Part shown: positions 1-11,935 of the stretch, piece by piece
Numbering within the stretch: the stretch's first letter is position 1
Layout of the letters: each line of letters opens with the position of its first letter
DNA from: Chlorocebus sabaeus
Lineage: Eukaryota > Chordata > Mammalia > Primates > Cercopithecidae
Length of the DNA: 64,000 nt
Reading direction: 5' to 3'
Assembly (NCBI RefSeq): GCF_047675955.1
Contig: NC_132910.1
Span: forward strand, 108,545,143 to 108,609,142
Program-made: the position numbers and the translations under genes
The notes under the pieces: generated by a model
Told to the model about the DNA's origin: nothing
Databases searched by the model: none
Seen by the model: the letters and a program-made list of their open reading frames with translations, nothing else

Positions 1-220
1 ATATCATGTATATAACAGTAAAGACTGATACAAATAATACGCATCCTGAAAAAATGGGCACTATTTTCTTCTGTCAGGCTATGAGTGAAGGAGTTAAGTC
101 AATGTTGTCAGAGATTAAACTGTATTTAAGTTTTGTTGTTGCTATGGTTACCAGTAGTGCACAAATGCTTCAAATCTGTATATAATTGCCTTGCCTTTAA
201 GGATGGGCATGGTGTGCTGG

Positions 221-254
221 GTGTGTGTGTGTGTGTGTGTGTTTGTGTGTGTGT
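221..254. repeat. (GT)n microsatellite
   Basis: A run of GT dinucleotides interrupted once by GTTT near 241-244. Length is likely polymorphic. Confidence 0.95.
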
Positions 255-1327
255 ATTTCAGTATCCCTGATTCACTGTCAGTTTCCCTGCACTGACAGTT
301 TCCTTGCATTTCTCAGCCATCTCTGCACACTTATGCTACAAAGGAAGTTACTCAGCCCACAATTGCACTGCCCCCAGTTGTAGACTGCTATTACTTGTTG
401 CTTCAATCTCACTAGGCTTGTGGTGGAGGGCTTTCTGTTATCGTGGTCTTGTGCCAGCCTGATGCAAGCCCTATGTGCCTGGGCTATGTATGTGAGAATT
501 TCTCAAGGTGCCTGCCTCTCTTCCTCCTGGCCATCAAATTGTGTTGTGTCTGTCGTGTGTCTTATGTGGGAGAGAGATTCCTGCTTCATTTCCAATAGTA
601 AGAGCCCTACAATGTTAATGGTGTAGGCACATGGTCTCAGGACTGTCCCTTTTTGAAGGGTGTTGGGTTTGGCTGCATCTGCTTTTCCCCATGAAATAGC
701 TCTCTACCTTTACCTGGAGGTGAGAGCATTGGATATCCCACATCAAGTGGCTTGAGGCTTTAGGCAGGGGCAGAGCTTTATGCCTACAGCAGTATTTAGG
801 AATACGTGGAGATTTTGGAGAGCTGTGAGTTCCCCTAAGTAGTAATGGTGGGGATGTCTTGTGAGCTGCGGGAGAGGGCTAGAACAAAGGAAACTGAGCA
901 GCTTATAGTAATATTCCTGATATGTGGCCCAGTGACCCTAGACCCTGTAGAAAGAAGAAACTATTTTCTCTTTAAGGGGAAACCTCTTTCTTCATAGTAT
1001 CACTGACAGTAGGACCATCAACATCTGAAGAAGTATCCTATTTTATCCACAAGGATGTCATCTGCTCCAGTGAGGAAAATTGTAATATTACTACTAAAAG
1101 ACATTTCCCAATATCCCGCTAATTTATTTTTAACTCAGGAACCATTGTGTAAACCAAAACTACGTTTTCTTGTTTAATGCCCAAGGATCTGGCTCTTTTT
1201 ACAACCTTTTTTCCATGTTGAGGTAAGGAGAAGACAGAGCCTGCATGTGCATCTGACTGTAGTCCAGTATAAACCATTATTCTCTTACAAACTAGAGCTG
1301 GGACAATAGTAGAACACTACACACGCA

Positions 1328-1364
<37 letters not shown>

Positions 1365-1365
1365 A
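1328..1365. repeat. Compound (CT)n(AC)n microsatellite
   Basis: A short CT run passes directly into a longer AC run. The compound structure suggests a mutable tract. Confidence 0.95.
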
Positions 1366-2056
1366 TACCCCTATGCTACCATATGCAAACACTCACAGAT
1401 CTATGTGACACCCACTCGAATCAAAAATTTAACAAGTTTTAGGTTACAGATATACAAGTAAACATTAAAATTAGACAAAAAACTAACTTCTAGGGTCACA
1501 GTTTTGATTATGTATTTACATATTTTATTTTTGTAAGAAAGTTAAAATCTTAGTCAGAACTTTCTTGGTTGCATTCTGTCACTTAACTTTCCTGGCTTAC
1601 AGTTACATAATTTAAGGAGCTCACTAAAGCAGCTTCACCATTCCTCCGTCCCATCCCCTGGTAAAAATAGTCCTCTGCCTCAAAGGTAAATCTGAGTTTC
1701 CAAATTAAAGGGGAAATTTAGTTGGAAAAAAAAAAATCTTTAAATCCTTCCTTCAAAGGGAACTGCATTGCATTTCTGGCAACATTAAAATTTAAATCAT
1801 TTATTTTGGTCTTCTATTTATATGAGGAAACAGTATTTGGAAAGTCTTTAGACTATAGTGAAAAAAAAAGAGTTCTATGGAGTCTATTTCTTTCCAAAAT
1901 TACATTTTGTTTGGCACCTCTGAGTTGCAACCTCTTCGTGTAACCATCTTTTTTTATTTTCTCACAGGGACACATCTAAGAATCAAGCCATCACTCTGTT
2001 CTCACACCTTCATCACAAATGAGAGCTAAGAAATTCTGTCATAGTGGGAATTCCCG

Positions 2057-2130
2057 TAAGAAGATGAACTTTGGCATTTCAGGGACTGAAGAGTGGACAC
2101 TTTCAAAGTCTTTTGTGAAGATGTTATAAA
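2057..2130 (+). repeat. Unassigned dispersed repeat, copy A
   Basis: This stretch aligns without gaps to 26647-26720. Over the 66 bases from the shared ATG (2064) to the shared TAA (ending 2129) there are 8 mismatches. Flanking sequence does not align convincingly. I cannot name the family. Both copies keep a 21-codon open frame, but most differences would change the amino acid, so coding is not implied. Confidence 0.7.
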
Positions 2131-2559
2131 ATATGTTTCTTTGGAAGCAGAAAAGCAGGATAATTTTGCATTCTACTCTTATAGCATTATACATATGTGT
2201 TTACTTTAGAGAGCAGTTATGAACTAATTTTTAAATAACTTTCATAAAATAATTCATCTGTAAACATGAGGTTATGGAAAAATATTGTAATACATACATT
2301 GTATATTTAATTATGGCAAATTTCATTCTTTCAGAAATACAGAAAATAGTATATCAGACCCTTTGTACTTGCATGGAGATTTTAAATGTATTAATATTTT
2401 TCAGTGTTTGCTTCACACCACTTTCTTTTTATTAAAAAAAAATTACAATAGTATAGTGCCAGGATAACCTTTCTCCTGACCTCTAGATAAATGCCATCTT
2501 GAAGTTGATGTGTATGAATCCTATATGTTTTGATATCTGTACTGTGTATGTAGATATAC

Positions 2560-3265
2560 ATAAAATTGTACATACTATTAGTATTCAGGTTTAAATTTTA
2601 TGTTAATGGCAACATACAGTTTCTATCACATTGTAATTTTTTTAGATTGAACATGTTTTTAAGTTACGTACATGTTGATACAGTAAAGTGGGTTTTTGAA
2701 AGTTAACTGCACAAAATCTTGCAAATATGAACAAAATAGTTTACTCATTTGTCTACTAAGGGAAATTTATATATTTTTTTATTGTTACAATCTCTGCTAA
2801 GAAAAATGGTTTCGTAAGTATCTCAAGCATAGAAGAGTGTCTCAAAGGTAAATATTTTGAAGGAAAATTGCTAGGATATGCACGTGATAAGTGTATTAAA
2901 CATTATTAAAATGTTATTACATGTATTAAAATATATTTTTATCCAAAATATGTGTACCAATTTACACTCTAACCAGCTATGTCCAAGGGTTTCTACTTCT
3001 TCACATTTATGTCAGTGGTGAATCCAGACTTTAATTTTTCCAATCTGAGGACTGAAAAATGGTGCCTTATTGTTGTTTTAATTAATTTGATTACTAGTGA
3101 GAATGAGCATGTTTTCATATATCTGTTGTTCATTTGGCAAATTGCCTGCCTGTAATCTTTGTCCTTTTTAAAAATTGATAAGTTTGTCTATTTATTATTC
3201 ATTTAAATATTTTTTATATTCTGGATACTAATCTTTAGTTGGTTATTTTGGTTGCAAACTGATAT
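2560..3265 (-). mobile_element. Old L1 (L1M-type) fragment, ORF2 3' region
   Basis: The forward strand shows the reverse complement of the C-terminal L1 ORF2 region: the block with 'gagaatgagcatgttttcatat' style order (2.93-3.13 kb) followed by 'ttctggatactaatcttt' near 3220. It is heavily diverged with many small gaps, typical of an ancient mammalian L1. It probably resumes at 3880 beyond the Alu. Confidence 0.7.
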
Positions 3266-3470
3266 GATTGGTATGCTGCCATTAATATGAAATCTAATAA
3301 TGCAAAACAATAGCACACACACATATACACATGCACATATGTGGTAATCATACAAAGTTATATGAGATTTATTTAGATGCTAACTTCAGAGGTTATCTAG
3401 AGGTTGGGAAGAAAGTTGTGCTGACTACTATATTGTTATAATTTATTTTCTTAAAAATGAAGAAAAATAA

Positions 3471-3778
3471 GCCGGGCACAGTGGCTCACACCTGCAATCC
3501 CAGCACTTTGGGAGGCCAAGGTGGGCTGATCACCCGAGGTGGGGAGTTCGAGACCAGCCTGACCAACATGGTGAAACCCCGTTTCTACTAAAAATACAAC
3601 AAAACAAAACAATCCAGGCATGGTGGCACATGCCTGTAATCCCAGCTACTTGGGAGGGTGAGGGAGGAGAATCCCTTGAAGTCGGGAGGTAGAGGTTGCG
3701 GTGAGCTGAGATCGTGCCATTGCACTCCAACCTGGGCAACAAAAGTGAAACTCCATCTCAAAAAAAAAAAAAAAAAAA
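3471..3778 (+). mobile_element. Alu (AluS-type), full length
   Basis: Begins with GCCGGGCACAGTGGCTCACA, has two arms separated by an A-rich linker (about 3590-3612) and ends in a long A tail. CpG sites are mostly decayed, which fits AluS age. It interrupts an old reverse-strand L1. Confidence 0.93.
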
Positions 3779-3879
3779 GGTATAAAGCAAACATTATAAA
3801 TATTAATATATTTAAATCTGTGTGGTTTGTCATTTACTTTGCTATACATTTTCAAACATATTTTATTATATATTTATCA

Positions 3880-4038
3880 ATATTTTTACTTTATTTTGTA
3901 TTTTTTGACTTGTTTAAGAAATCTTATCCTATTCTGATATTTTAACTATTTTTTTCTAAAAGGTTTATAGCAATGCTTTTCATACTTAGAGATTTAATCT
4001 ACATAAATTTCAAAAATTTTATTTCTATCTTTAAAAAA
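3880..4038 (-). mobile_element. Old L1 fragment, continuation
   Basis: The text 'gacttgtttaagaaatctta' near 3908 and the following block ending in 'gatttaatctacataaattt' match the antisense of L1 ORF2 upstream of the piece at 2560-3265. This suggests one element split by the Alu at 3471. Confidence 0.65.
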
Positions 4039-4041
4039 CTT

Positions 4042-4280
4042 CAGGTGGGCAGATCACTAACTCAAGAGATTCAGACCATCCTGACCAACATGGTGAAACC
4101 ATCTCTACTAAAAGTACAAAAAAAATAGCTAGGTGCGGTGGCACGTACCTGTAGTCCCAGTTGCTCGGGAGGCTGAGGCAGGACAATCGCTTGAACCCGG
4201 AGGTTACAGTGAGCCGAGATCGCAGCCCTGCACTCCAGCTTGGGCGATAGAGCTAGACGCGGTCTCAAAACAAACAAATA
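4042..4280 (+). mobile_element. Alu, 5'-truncated
   Basis: Starts inside the left arm ('caggtgggcagatcac'), continues through the linker and a complete right arm, and ends in an A-rich tail with CAAA units. Confidence 0.9.
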
Positions 4281-4289
4281 AAAAATATA

Positions 4290-4625
4290 TTCAAACTTGT
4301 AGATGAGTTGAAGGGAAAGTATACATGTTACTCAAATTCCCCAACTGTTAATATTTTGGCGACTAGTGGTATCATTTTCTTTATCTGTCCATTGGATAGT
4401 AAATTGTCCTTTCTTCCTTAATATTTCAGTGTGTATTTTCTATTACTTAACCCACAATATAATGATTGAAATCTGGAAATTAGCATGATACAGTATTATT
4501 TTCTTGCTACAGTTCTTATTTTATATCCCAATAATGCATCCCAAAATACGTTTTATAGCATATTGCCATTATATGTCCCAATAATTATGCCAATACTATG
4601 CTTTACAGAATTGTTCCAGTAATAT
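4290..4625. other. Unassigned AT-rich interval
   Basis: No gene or firmly recognised repeat. It lies between a truncated Alu and an MLT2-like LTR. Confidence 0.4.
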
Positions 4626-4629
4626 GCTA

Positions 4630-4955
4630 GGCTATGATCTCTAGTTGTTTGGTCACCCACCAATAAGCATTGTTGTGGAAGTATTTTTTCAAGGTGATAA
4701 ATATTTAAATCAGTAGACTGAGTAAAGGGGATTACCCTCTATATTGTCATTGCACCTCATTAATTATTTAAAAGCTTAAGAGCAAAGACTGAAGTACCCC
4801 AAAGAAGAACAATTTCTGCCTCCAACCTGCAAATAGGAATCTTATCTTAGTTTCCAACCTTTGTACACAAGACTGCAATATCACACTTGCCTCAGTAGAT
4901 TTCAGTCTTGCCAGCCCCTGCATTTTCTTAAGCCAATTCCTTAAAAGAATTCTGA
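4630..4955 (+). mobile_element. MLT2-type LTR remnant (ERV-L class)
   Basis: The order 'tagttgtttggtcac', 'atatttaaatcagtagactg', 'gtaaaggggattaccctc', 'gagcaaagactgaagt' and 'taagccaattcctta' follows the MLT2 LTR layout. Both ends are eroded and no duplication of the target is visible. Confidence 0.65.
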
Positions 4956-5030
4956 GTTCATAAAGTTTTTAAAACCTAAATTTATGAGTTGTAAATATGC
5001 ATCTTACTAGTTCTGTTTCTTTGGAAAGCT

Positions 5031-5125
5031 CATATATATAAAATATATATATAGTTACTTTTTCAAAGGAATGGATTTAATTTAATAAGTAAATATATAT
5101 TTAAGTAAATATATGTAAGTAAGAT
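5031..5125. repeat. AT-rich low-complexity (TATA/AAATA)
   Basis: Runs of TATATA and AAATATAT units with no coding content. Confidence 0.8.
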
Positions 5126-5289
5126 ATGTTTCATGGATTTTTTATTTAAACTTTCTTTTATTCACCTTCCTATTATATTAATTTGTGTTTCCTGTCCCCC
5201 TCCCCAGCATTTTGAATTAGGAAATTAATTCATGTATTTTCATTCATTCATTTTTATTGATACAGATGTTTATGGCTATGATTTGTTCA

Positions 5290-6480
5290 TCTCTTAACTG
5301 ATTTAATATAGTGTAGAATTCCAGATATGTAGTTTTTCACTCATTATTTTTTAGAGATTATGTAATTTCAACTGTCATTTCCCTTTTCACCCAAGTGTTA
5401 TTTAATAGAAAGCTGTAATGTCCTGATGGCAAATCCTTTTAAAATGTGTTTATAAATTCTTTTTAAACTGCATTTTAGTTGGGTCTCAGTTTGTAGTATG
5501 TCTACACCTAATATATAATCAATGCTGTGATTGGTCTACATAAAGAAATAAAAATTTGTATTCTCTATTATTAGCGTATAACTTTCTATATTTATCCAAA
5601 ATATTTATCTAGTTGATTGCATTGTGTAGATATTCTACATCCATATGTAGTTTTTGCCTGTTTGATCTTTTACTAAGAGTGGTATGTTCAAATTCCCTAT
5701 TGCTAACGTGGTTTGCTCCTTGTGTCTCTTAACAAATTTCTACTTAAAGAAGTGCTTGCTAAGTTACCTGGGGCATAGGTACTCACACATATTTCATTTT
5801 CATTATAAATTATGGATTTTTACATCACAATGTGTCTTTCTTTGTCGTCTATAATACATTTATTTTGGCTTAAAATTTACGTTATTTAAATTAAAATTTT
5901 GAGTTTTAAGAAAATTTAAAATTAAATTTTTAATTTTAAATTAAATTAAAATTACATTCTTTAATATTAGAATTTGTCATCGTTTCAATTTGCCAGGTAT
6001 AGCTTTGCTTTTACCTTTACTTTTTAGATTTCCTGAATAATTTTGTTTTTGGTATGATTTTGTGTATATAATCAAATCTTGCTTTTGGAAGCAACCAAAA
6101 ATCTTTTCTTTCTGTAATAGGTGAGTTAATCTCATTTACAGTTTTAGTAAATATCTCATTAACTTACACATTTTGTGGCAAAATTCATGTTCACTAGATA
6201 TAATTTATTAATTGTGCTGCTCATATTGTCTATAACTATTAATTTTTGTCACTTGCATTAACTATTCCAGTATGATGTACATGATGTCTAGTATGATTCC
6301 ATTTGGCCCTTAAACTTGATAAATAACTACAAGCAAGTTCAGAGCTGTTGTATGTTCCTGGTAAATTTTCTTCATTATATAATAATCCTCTATTCCTAAT
6401 AGGCATATTTGTTTTAAAGTAAACTCTAATTACTACCAAAATATTTATGTCAGCTTTTAATTCATACTTCTCTCACTTTT
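5290..6480 (-). mobile_element. Old L1 (L1M-type) fragment, ORF2 endonuclease region
   Basis: The forward strand carries the antisense of the first part of L1 ORF2: 'attggtctacataaagaaat' (about 5533), 'atcacaatgtgtctttcttt' (about 5824) and 'gtgagttaatctcatttaca' (about 6122). It is strongly decayed, with an A/T-only insertion near 5875-5955. It is probably the 5' part of the same reverse-strand element seen at 2560-4038. Confidence 0.6.
5865..5955. repeat. A/T-only tract with dyad symmetry
   Basis: Almost pure A and T, with repeated AAATTTAAAATT/AATTTTAAATT blocks that can pair with each other. It interrupts the old L1. Confidence 0.75.
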
Positions 6481-7055
6481 TTTCATTAATTTTAAAGTTT
6501 CTGAGATCTATACTTTTTATATGTTACGGGGGATTGCTTGCATTGTTTTCCATACACAGTTTATAAAGATGATATTTGATATTTCTTCTGTTACTTTCAT
6601 TATTTTAACTTTCACAAATAGTTCCTCAATTCATTTGAAGTTGAATTCAATTATTTTACCATATCATAGTGAGTAGTTTTCTCCATACCAGACACTAAAA
6701 AATGTTCTGTCTTTTCTCTAACTTTTGTTGTTTCCTTTTTATTATTTGTCTAATACTCATATACGCAAGGGTCTTTTCATTACATTTACATTTGTTTGCA
6801 TATGGTTTATTCTTCTCTGTACAGCACTATTGTCATTTCTCTGGTTTTATAACAGACAACATTTTAAAGGACAAATCTCTTATATTCATTTCATGCTTTT
6901 AAAAAAATTAGACTCGGTTATTTTTAGCATGTCGTTTTACTTTGTTAAGCAGTTAGAGGTGTTTGCACATGAAAATTCTTCAGATACTTTTATCTTACTA
7001 CCTTGCCATAATCAGACATCTATAATATACTATTAGTTCCATCATAATTATCTTA
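6480..7055. other. Unassigned, possibly L1-derived
   Basis: AT-rich sequence between two old L1 pieces of opposite orientation. Overlapping open frames of 66 and 103 codons (6702-6902, 6725-7036) show no motif and have T-rich composition, so I do not call a gene. Confidence 0.4.
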
Positions 7056-7059
7056 GAAT

Positions 7060-8600
7060 TTCCAGGAATACTTGGAAAAAAGATTGATATTAAAAATCTT
7101 ATAGCTATTACAGAAAACCAATGTGCCAAGGAATGTATCTTTCGAAACAGCAGTGTAGAGCAAAATCATTTATAGATACTTAAGTCTTAAATAAAATATT
7201 AGTAAATGAAATCCATGTGTGTTATTAAAGGTTAATATTCCATGACCAAATTGGGATTACTTTAGCATCCAAGAGTGATTTCATATTAGAAAATCCATTT
7301 ATGTAATTTATTATATTAATTAAAGAGAAAAATATATGATTACCTCAATAGAATCCCAAATGTATTTTGATAAATTTCAATATTCACTACTGGTGAGGAT
7401 AAAATTTAATCATCAAAAAACCCCACAAGTCTCTTACTATATTAGTAAGAGGGAAAAATTACATCTTAAAAGTATATATTATAAAACATTCTGTGAAGGA
7501 TCTAATTGATGCAATGAAATAAGAGATGGAATTAGATAATGTATTATTATTTACAAATAATTTGCTTCTCTACATAGGAAATTCAGGAAATCAAATAAAA
7601 AAACCCAGAAAAAACAACAAATGACAGAGTTCAGTAAACATTTAAGATTAATATACATAAGTAAAATACATGTATGTTATATAAATTTACTGCAAAATAT
7701 GTTTAAAAATCTAAAAACAAATACTATATCATTTGAAGTGCCTACCAAAATTATTTAAATATGAAAATGTTTCTTAAAAGGAAGTTGAAAGACGAATAGA
7801 CCAAAGTGTAGATTCAAAAAGAAGAATTTAATGTATGTTAAATGAGACATTAAAACTTGATGACTAAGAAAGTAATTAATTACTATAACAAATTTGAGCC
7901 TGCTATGATAATCTTTTGAAAATACTCAAATCTTCTTCTACAAAAAAAAAAAAAACCTAACTCCCTATGGATTAACTTACTGTGATTCACATGAAAGAGA
8001 TAATAACACACAACACAGAAATACAAACATTTGGCCAGGTGTGGTGGCTCATGCCTGTGATCCCAGCACTTTGGGAGGCTGAGGCGGGAGGATCATCAGG
8101 TCAAGAGATGGAGACTATCTTGGCTAACATGGTGAAACCCCATCTCTACTAAAAATACAAAAAAAATTAGCCAGGCGTGGTGGCCATCTCCTGCAGTGCC
8201 AGCTACTCAGGAGGTTGAGGCAGGAGAATGGCGTGAACTGGGGAGGCAGAGCTTGCAGTGAGCCAAGATCGTGCTACTGTGCTGCAACCTGGATGACAGA
8301 GCAAGACTCCATCTCAAAAAAAGAAAAAAAAAGAAATATGAACATTTTTACACGATTAAATGAACAAAGATTTTCTTAGCATGATGATAGATTCATAAGC
8401 CATAAATTAAAAAAATGCTTGTGCACATAAAAATATAAAACTTGTTATATACCATAAAAGAAGAAAAATATAAATTATGCAAGAAAATATTTACCATTTA
8501 TAAGACCAATAGATACCTAATTTTTACAATAAAAATTTTTGTATACAACAAAACGATTACCAACATAATTTTATAATGAGTGTATCTTTTTCCTTATATG
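7060..8600 (+). mobile_element. Old L1 (L1M-type), reverse-transcriptase region of ORF2
   Basis: Sense-strand blocks such as 'gaccaaattgggattacttt', 'tgattacctcaatagaatcc' and 'acatttaagattaatataca' are decayed versions of the L1 RT region. The element continues beyond the AluY at 8033 into more 3' ORF2 sequence. Many frameshifts and stops leave no usable frame. Confidence 0.65.
8033..8331 (+). mobile_element. AluY-type, full length, with target-site duplication
   Basis: A complete two-arm Alu inserted in an old L1. It is flanked by 16-bp direct repeats, AGAAATACAAACATTT at 8017-8032 and AGAAATATGAACATTT at 8332-8347 (2 mismatches). The 'gaatggcgtgaac' right arm points to an AluY/AluS boundary type. 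Confidence 0.93.
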
Positions 8601-8639
8601 ATTTTTCTAAAATATTTGTTAATTCTTGGCTTGCCAAAA

Positions 8640-9096
8640 ATTGAGAAAAGATTGAGTATTTCCTCCACTCAAATGAGAATCCTTGTTCTCTTGATCATAA
8701 AAGCAGGTTCTGTCTTTTAAATTCTACCCCGTGTGTTTATGAGTGTATGAGTGTTTGCGTGGGGATAATGTTATAGATAGACATGTGAATGGGTAGGTTG
8801 TGCAGATACTGTGTTGTCAGGGTGTTTAGGCACAACCCAGCTGGCAAATGTATGATCTAATCTTACATCCACCTCTACTTCCCAAATGGCAGCCTCTACT
8901 CTGGATGTCTCTTGGTTTGGAACTCCTCCTTCAGAAGCTAGACTTGCAGAATGTTTGTTCTAAGGTCAAATGCGAGAATTCACTTTTCCTGGCTGTTTCT
9001 TCTGTGAATATTATTTATCATCTCAGGCTCTTCTGACATCTTTTGCAAGTAGCAACTATGTGGTCAGCAGTTCTACCTAAGCAGATTGTTTTATTT
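8640..9096. other. Unassigned, no gene seen
   Basis: Mixed-composition sequence that may include an eroded LTR, but no terminal motifs or conserved blocks could be recognised. Confidence 0.4.
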
Positions 9097-9111
9097 AGAA
9101 AGTTATTCTTA

Positions 9112-9210
9112 CCCTCCACTACCCTGGACATTTAATTTACCCATGTAGCAAACTTGCACAAGTGCCACTTGAACCTAAAATAAAAGTTGAAAAGAAAAAA
9201 AAAAAAAAGA
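9112..9210 (+). mobile_element. Very short 5'-truncated L1 insertion (3'UTR tail only)
   Basis: Contains the L1 3' end block 'tttacccatgtagcaaactt' and 'gaacctaaaataaaagttga' followed by an A tail. It is bracketed by 15-bp repeats: AGAAAGTTATTCTTA (9097-9111) and AGAAAGATATTCTTA (9211-9225), one mismatch. This marks an independent L1 insertion of about 99 bp including its tail. The first ~18 bases are not clearly L1 and may be filler. Confidence 0.8.
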
Positions 9211-9539
9211 AGAAAGATATTCTTATGGATACACCGTTGGGGAATATGCCTCTGCTCCACCTCTCAGACTATGTACAAGGGAATGTCCCATTGGATTCAG
9301 CTATCTCAGAATATAGTCTTAATTAATCACTTTGATGATTGTCCCATTGGCTTCCTTCTTTTCTGAAATTCCCTTTGTGCTTGACATTCCTCTGAGATTC
9401 TATAATGGAAAAAGTTCTCACTTGAGTAGTGGATTTATATTTCAAGTATTCTTGACCAGTTTGCTCTGCTCTGGTTTCTTCTTCAATCTTATTCAATTTT
9501 CCCATGTTTCAGAAATGCCTCAAAATTTCTCATGTAGTG

Positions 9540-9828
9540 GTAGAACATTATCTTTTTCATTCATAGTACTGCTCTGGAGACTGACATTGTCCCTGCTTAT
9601 CTCGTCACTCCATTTTTATTTCCTGATGGCTCTGTCTGACCGTCTTTTTTATTACTATTACATTTGTTTCTTTATTGTTTATGAACCCTACCTTAATGTA
9701 AATTTTCTGAGAGCTGGAACCTTGCCAGTCTTATTCACTTCTGCAGTTCTTGTACTTAAAACAATGCCAGGAACACAGAAGGTACTCAATACATACTTGT
9801 TGCCAAAGTGTATGACCGGATGAATAAC
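9540..9828 (+). mobile_element. L2 LINE fragment (3' end)
   Basis: The diagnostic L2 3' end order is clear from 9695: 'ttctgagagctggaaccttg', 'aacaatgccaggaacacaga', 'ggtactcaatacatacttgt'. Upstream text to about 9540 is weaker. A 163-codon open frame (9332-9823) crosses it and is not credible as a gene. Confidence 0.75.
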
Positions 9829-9829
9829 A

Positions 9830-11290
9830 AAATTGAGAGAAAAGCACATGTGTTCATGGTTCAGGCCTGGTTTCTTGGCTTGCTTTCTTTGTTGCTGCTT
9901 GTTGTACACTGATAAGGACCATAGCTTTTCTCTGCTTCTGGCCCCAATGTGATAAGCAACAAAGGCAGTTTCCTACTAAAGCTCATGCCACGGTCTCCAT
10001 TTGTGCACCCATGACTGAATGGGCAAGCTCAATTCACGGAACAATGAGTAGGAAGCCCTCACTAGGTTCCACCTGCATTCACAAATCCATCTGTCTCATT
10101 CACAGAGCTGATATTCTGATCCCCATGTGGCCCGGTGGGATGAGTTATATAATATAATTTGAAATAGGAAAGAAATGTCCTGAACACAATACATTCAAGA
10201 AGAGGAAACTCCACTACAGAGTTTAGTGATTCTGGGAGATTTTGTGAATGTGAAAAAAAAAAAAAAAAAAATGTCAGAAGGATAGGTAAAAAGAAAGAAG
10301 AGAAAAAATCATGTTGAGATAGTAAGATGTGAATAAAACTATAAAAGCACAAAAGGAAAAGATAAATTGAGAAAGACTGAGGACTATTTTTTGACTCAAG
10401 TAGAACATTTTATGTCATCATTTACTATTTTAGAATATTTATTAAAATGCTTCCCTCATTCTAGCTCATGTGGATTAAGATTGCAGTATAAAGTATTACA
10501 TACCCCTGTCTTCATTTCAATAGCAGTTACAAGTTCTGTTCCACTTTTATTTTTATCTAAAACTAATTAATTTTTACATCATTCTGATATAACTACTAAG
10601 CAATTTTATGTGATCATTTGTAAAAAAGGCAACATTCAGAAACAATTTCTGTCTTCCTATAGCTCTGTCCATGTTAACTAAGACGGAAAAGACAATTGGT
10701 TTAAAAATTACCTAAACAAAATGACTTGATCAATTAGAATCAATCTACTAAACTGACATATTGCTTATTCAGTGTAACAGATAAAAGCTCTGCTGAGAAT
10801 AATGATGTACTTGTAGTTCGGATTATAAAATTTTTGCTAAAAATTTTTACAAAAGAGAAAATGGTTTCTTAGCTAAATAAGAATGATTGTCTTCACTGAA
10901 ATAGAGAAGAAAGCTTCCATGAGTTGAACACTAATTTTGGGAGAGAGGAGATTCTAAAAGTGAAGCATCATCCACTGGGCTTTTCTCTCTTTCTCAGATT
11001 TCATTTGCTTCTTATTGTAACACAAGCACCCTGACCACAGAAATATGCTCTCTCCTTCCTCTGAAAGAACGTAAACATTTATTTAAATTGGCTTTCAATG
11101 AAATTGACAGTTTGCCATTCAAAGCTATTCTTATAAAACTCACAGATTAAAGGAATATATGAAAATACAAACAAAAAATTAAATAAAGCAGATTTTCTAG
11201 AGAACAGATTCCTAGTCTAACTAAATAATTTATAGGAACCTATCTGCCTTCATTATACACCAAAACTAAAAATAAATAAAAAGAGCTTCT
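9830..11290. other. Unassigned, no gene seen
   Basis: No recognised repeat except an A tract at about 10252-10271. A 96-codon reverse frame over this tract owes its phenylalanine run to the poly(A) and has no other support. Confidence 0.45.
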
Positions 11291-11294
11291 GCTT

Positions 11295-11578
11295 TAGGAC
11301 TTGGCCTCTCAGCACACTCTTGTCATGTGAAGAGTTGCCATCTAGTCAGTTGGAGTCACATGGCCCAGCTGACAACCAGCACCAATCACCCAATGTGTGA
11401 GGGAAGCCATTGTCAACCACACAGCCTCCATCAACCACAAAATCGCTAGTCACCTCAGTGCCCCAAGTGAGATCAGTTCAAGTTGTTAAATTACAAAATT
11501 ATCAAAAACAAAATGGTTGCAGTTTTCAGCTACAGTGTTTTGGGCTAGTTTGGTTGGCAGCAATAGATAACTGATGCT
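11295..11578 (+). mobile_element. MLT1-type LTR remnant (ERVL-MaLR)
   Basis: 'cttgtcatgtgaagagttgc' near 11321 and a 3' end 'gcagcaatagataactgatg' (about 11558) with an upstream 'tttgggctagtttgg' match the MLT1 layout. The middle is diverged. Confidence 0.6.
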
Positions 11579-11610
11579 TACTTTATAAAATTTTTATATT
11601 TATTAAATTA

Positions 11611-11915
11611 GTCGACTAAAGCACGGTGGTTCACATCTGTAATCCCAGCACTTTGGGAGGCCGAGACAGGTAGATCACTTGAGGCCAGGAGTCTGAGACC
11701 AGTTTGGCCAACATGGCGAAACCCCGTCTCGACTAAAAATTTAAAAAAAAAAAAAAAAAAGCCAGGAGCGGTGGCACATGCCTGTAATTCCAGCTACTCA
11801 GGTGGCTGAGGCATGAGAATCGCCTGAACTCAAGAGGCAGAGGGTGTAATGAGCTGAGATGGAGCCACTGCACTCAGGCCAGGGCGATACAGTGAGACTC
11901 TGTCTTAAAAATATA
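11611..11915 (+). mobile_element. Alu (AluS/AluJ-type), full length
   Basis: Two arms with a long A-rich linker (about 11741-11760) that looks like an expanded middle A tract. Right arm is more diverged ('gagggtgtaatgagctgaga'). Confidence 0.9.
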
Positions 11916-11935
11916 ATTAATTAAACAAATTTAAA

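Larger units (their letters stand above)
1..2056. other. Unassigned, no gene seen
   Basis: AT-rich sequence with no recognisable exon or RNA gene. The part from about 400 to 900 is richer in G and C and may be a diverged LTR or L1 5'UTR piece, but I could not place it. Short open frames here show no recognisable motif. Confidence 0.5.

Noticed and set aside
2064..2129. Conserved 21-codon microprotein shared with 26654-26719
   Set aside because: Five of six codon differences change the residue, which does not suggest selection on a protein.
9332..9823. 163-codon forward open frame
   Set aside because: It runs across an L2 3' end, has no recognisable domain or splice context, and is T-rich, so it is most likely chance.
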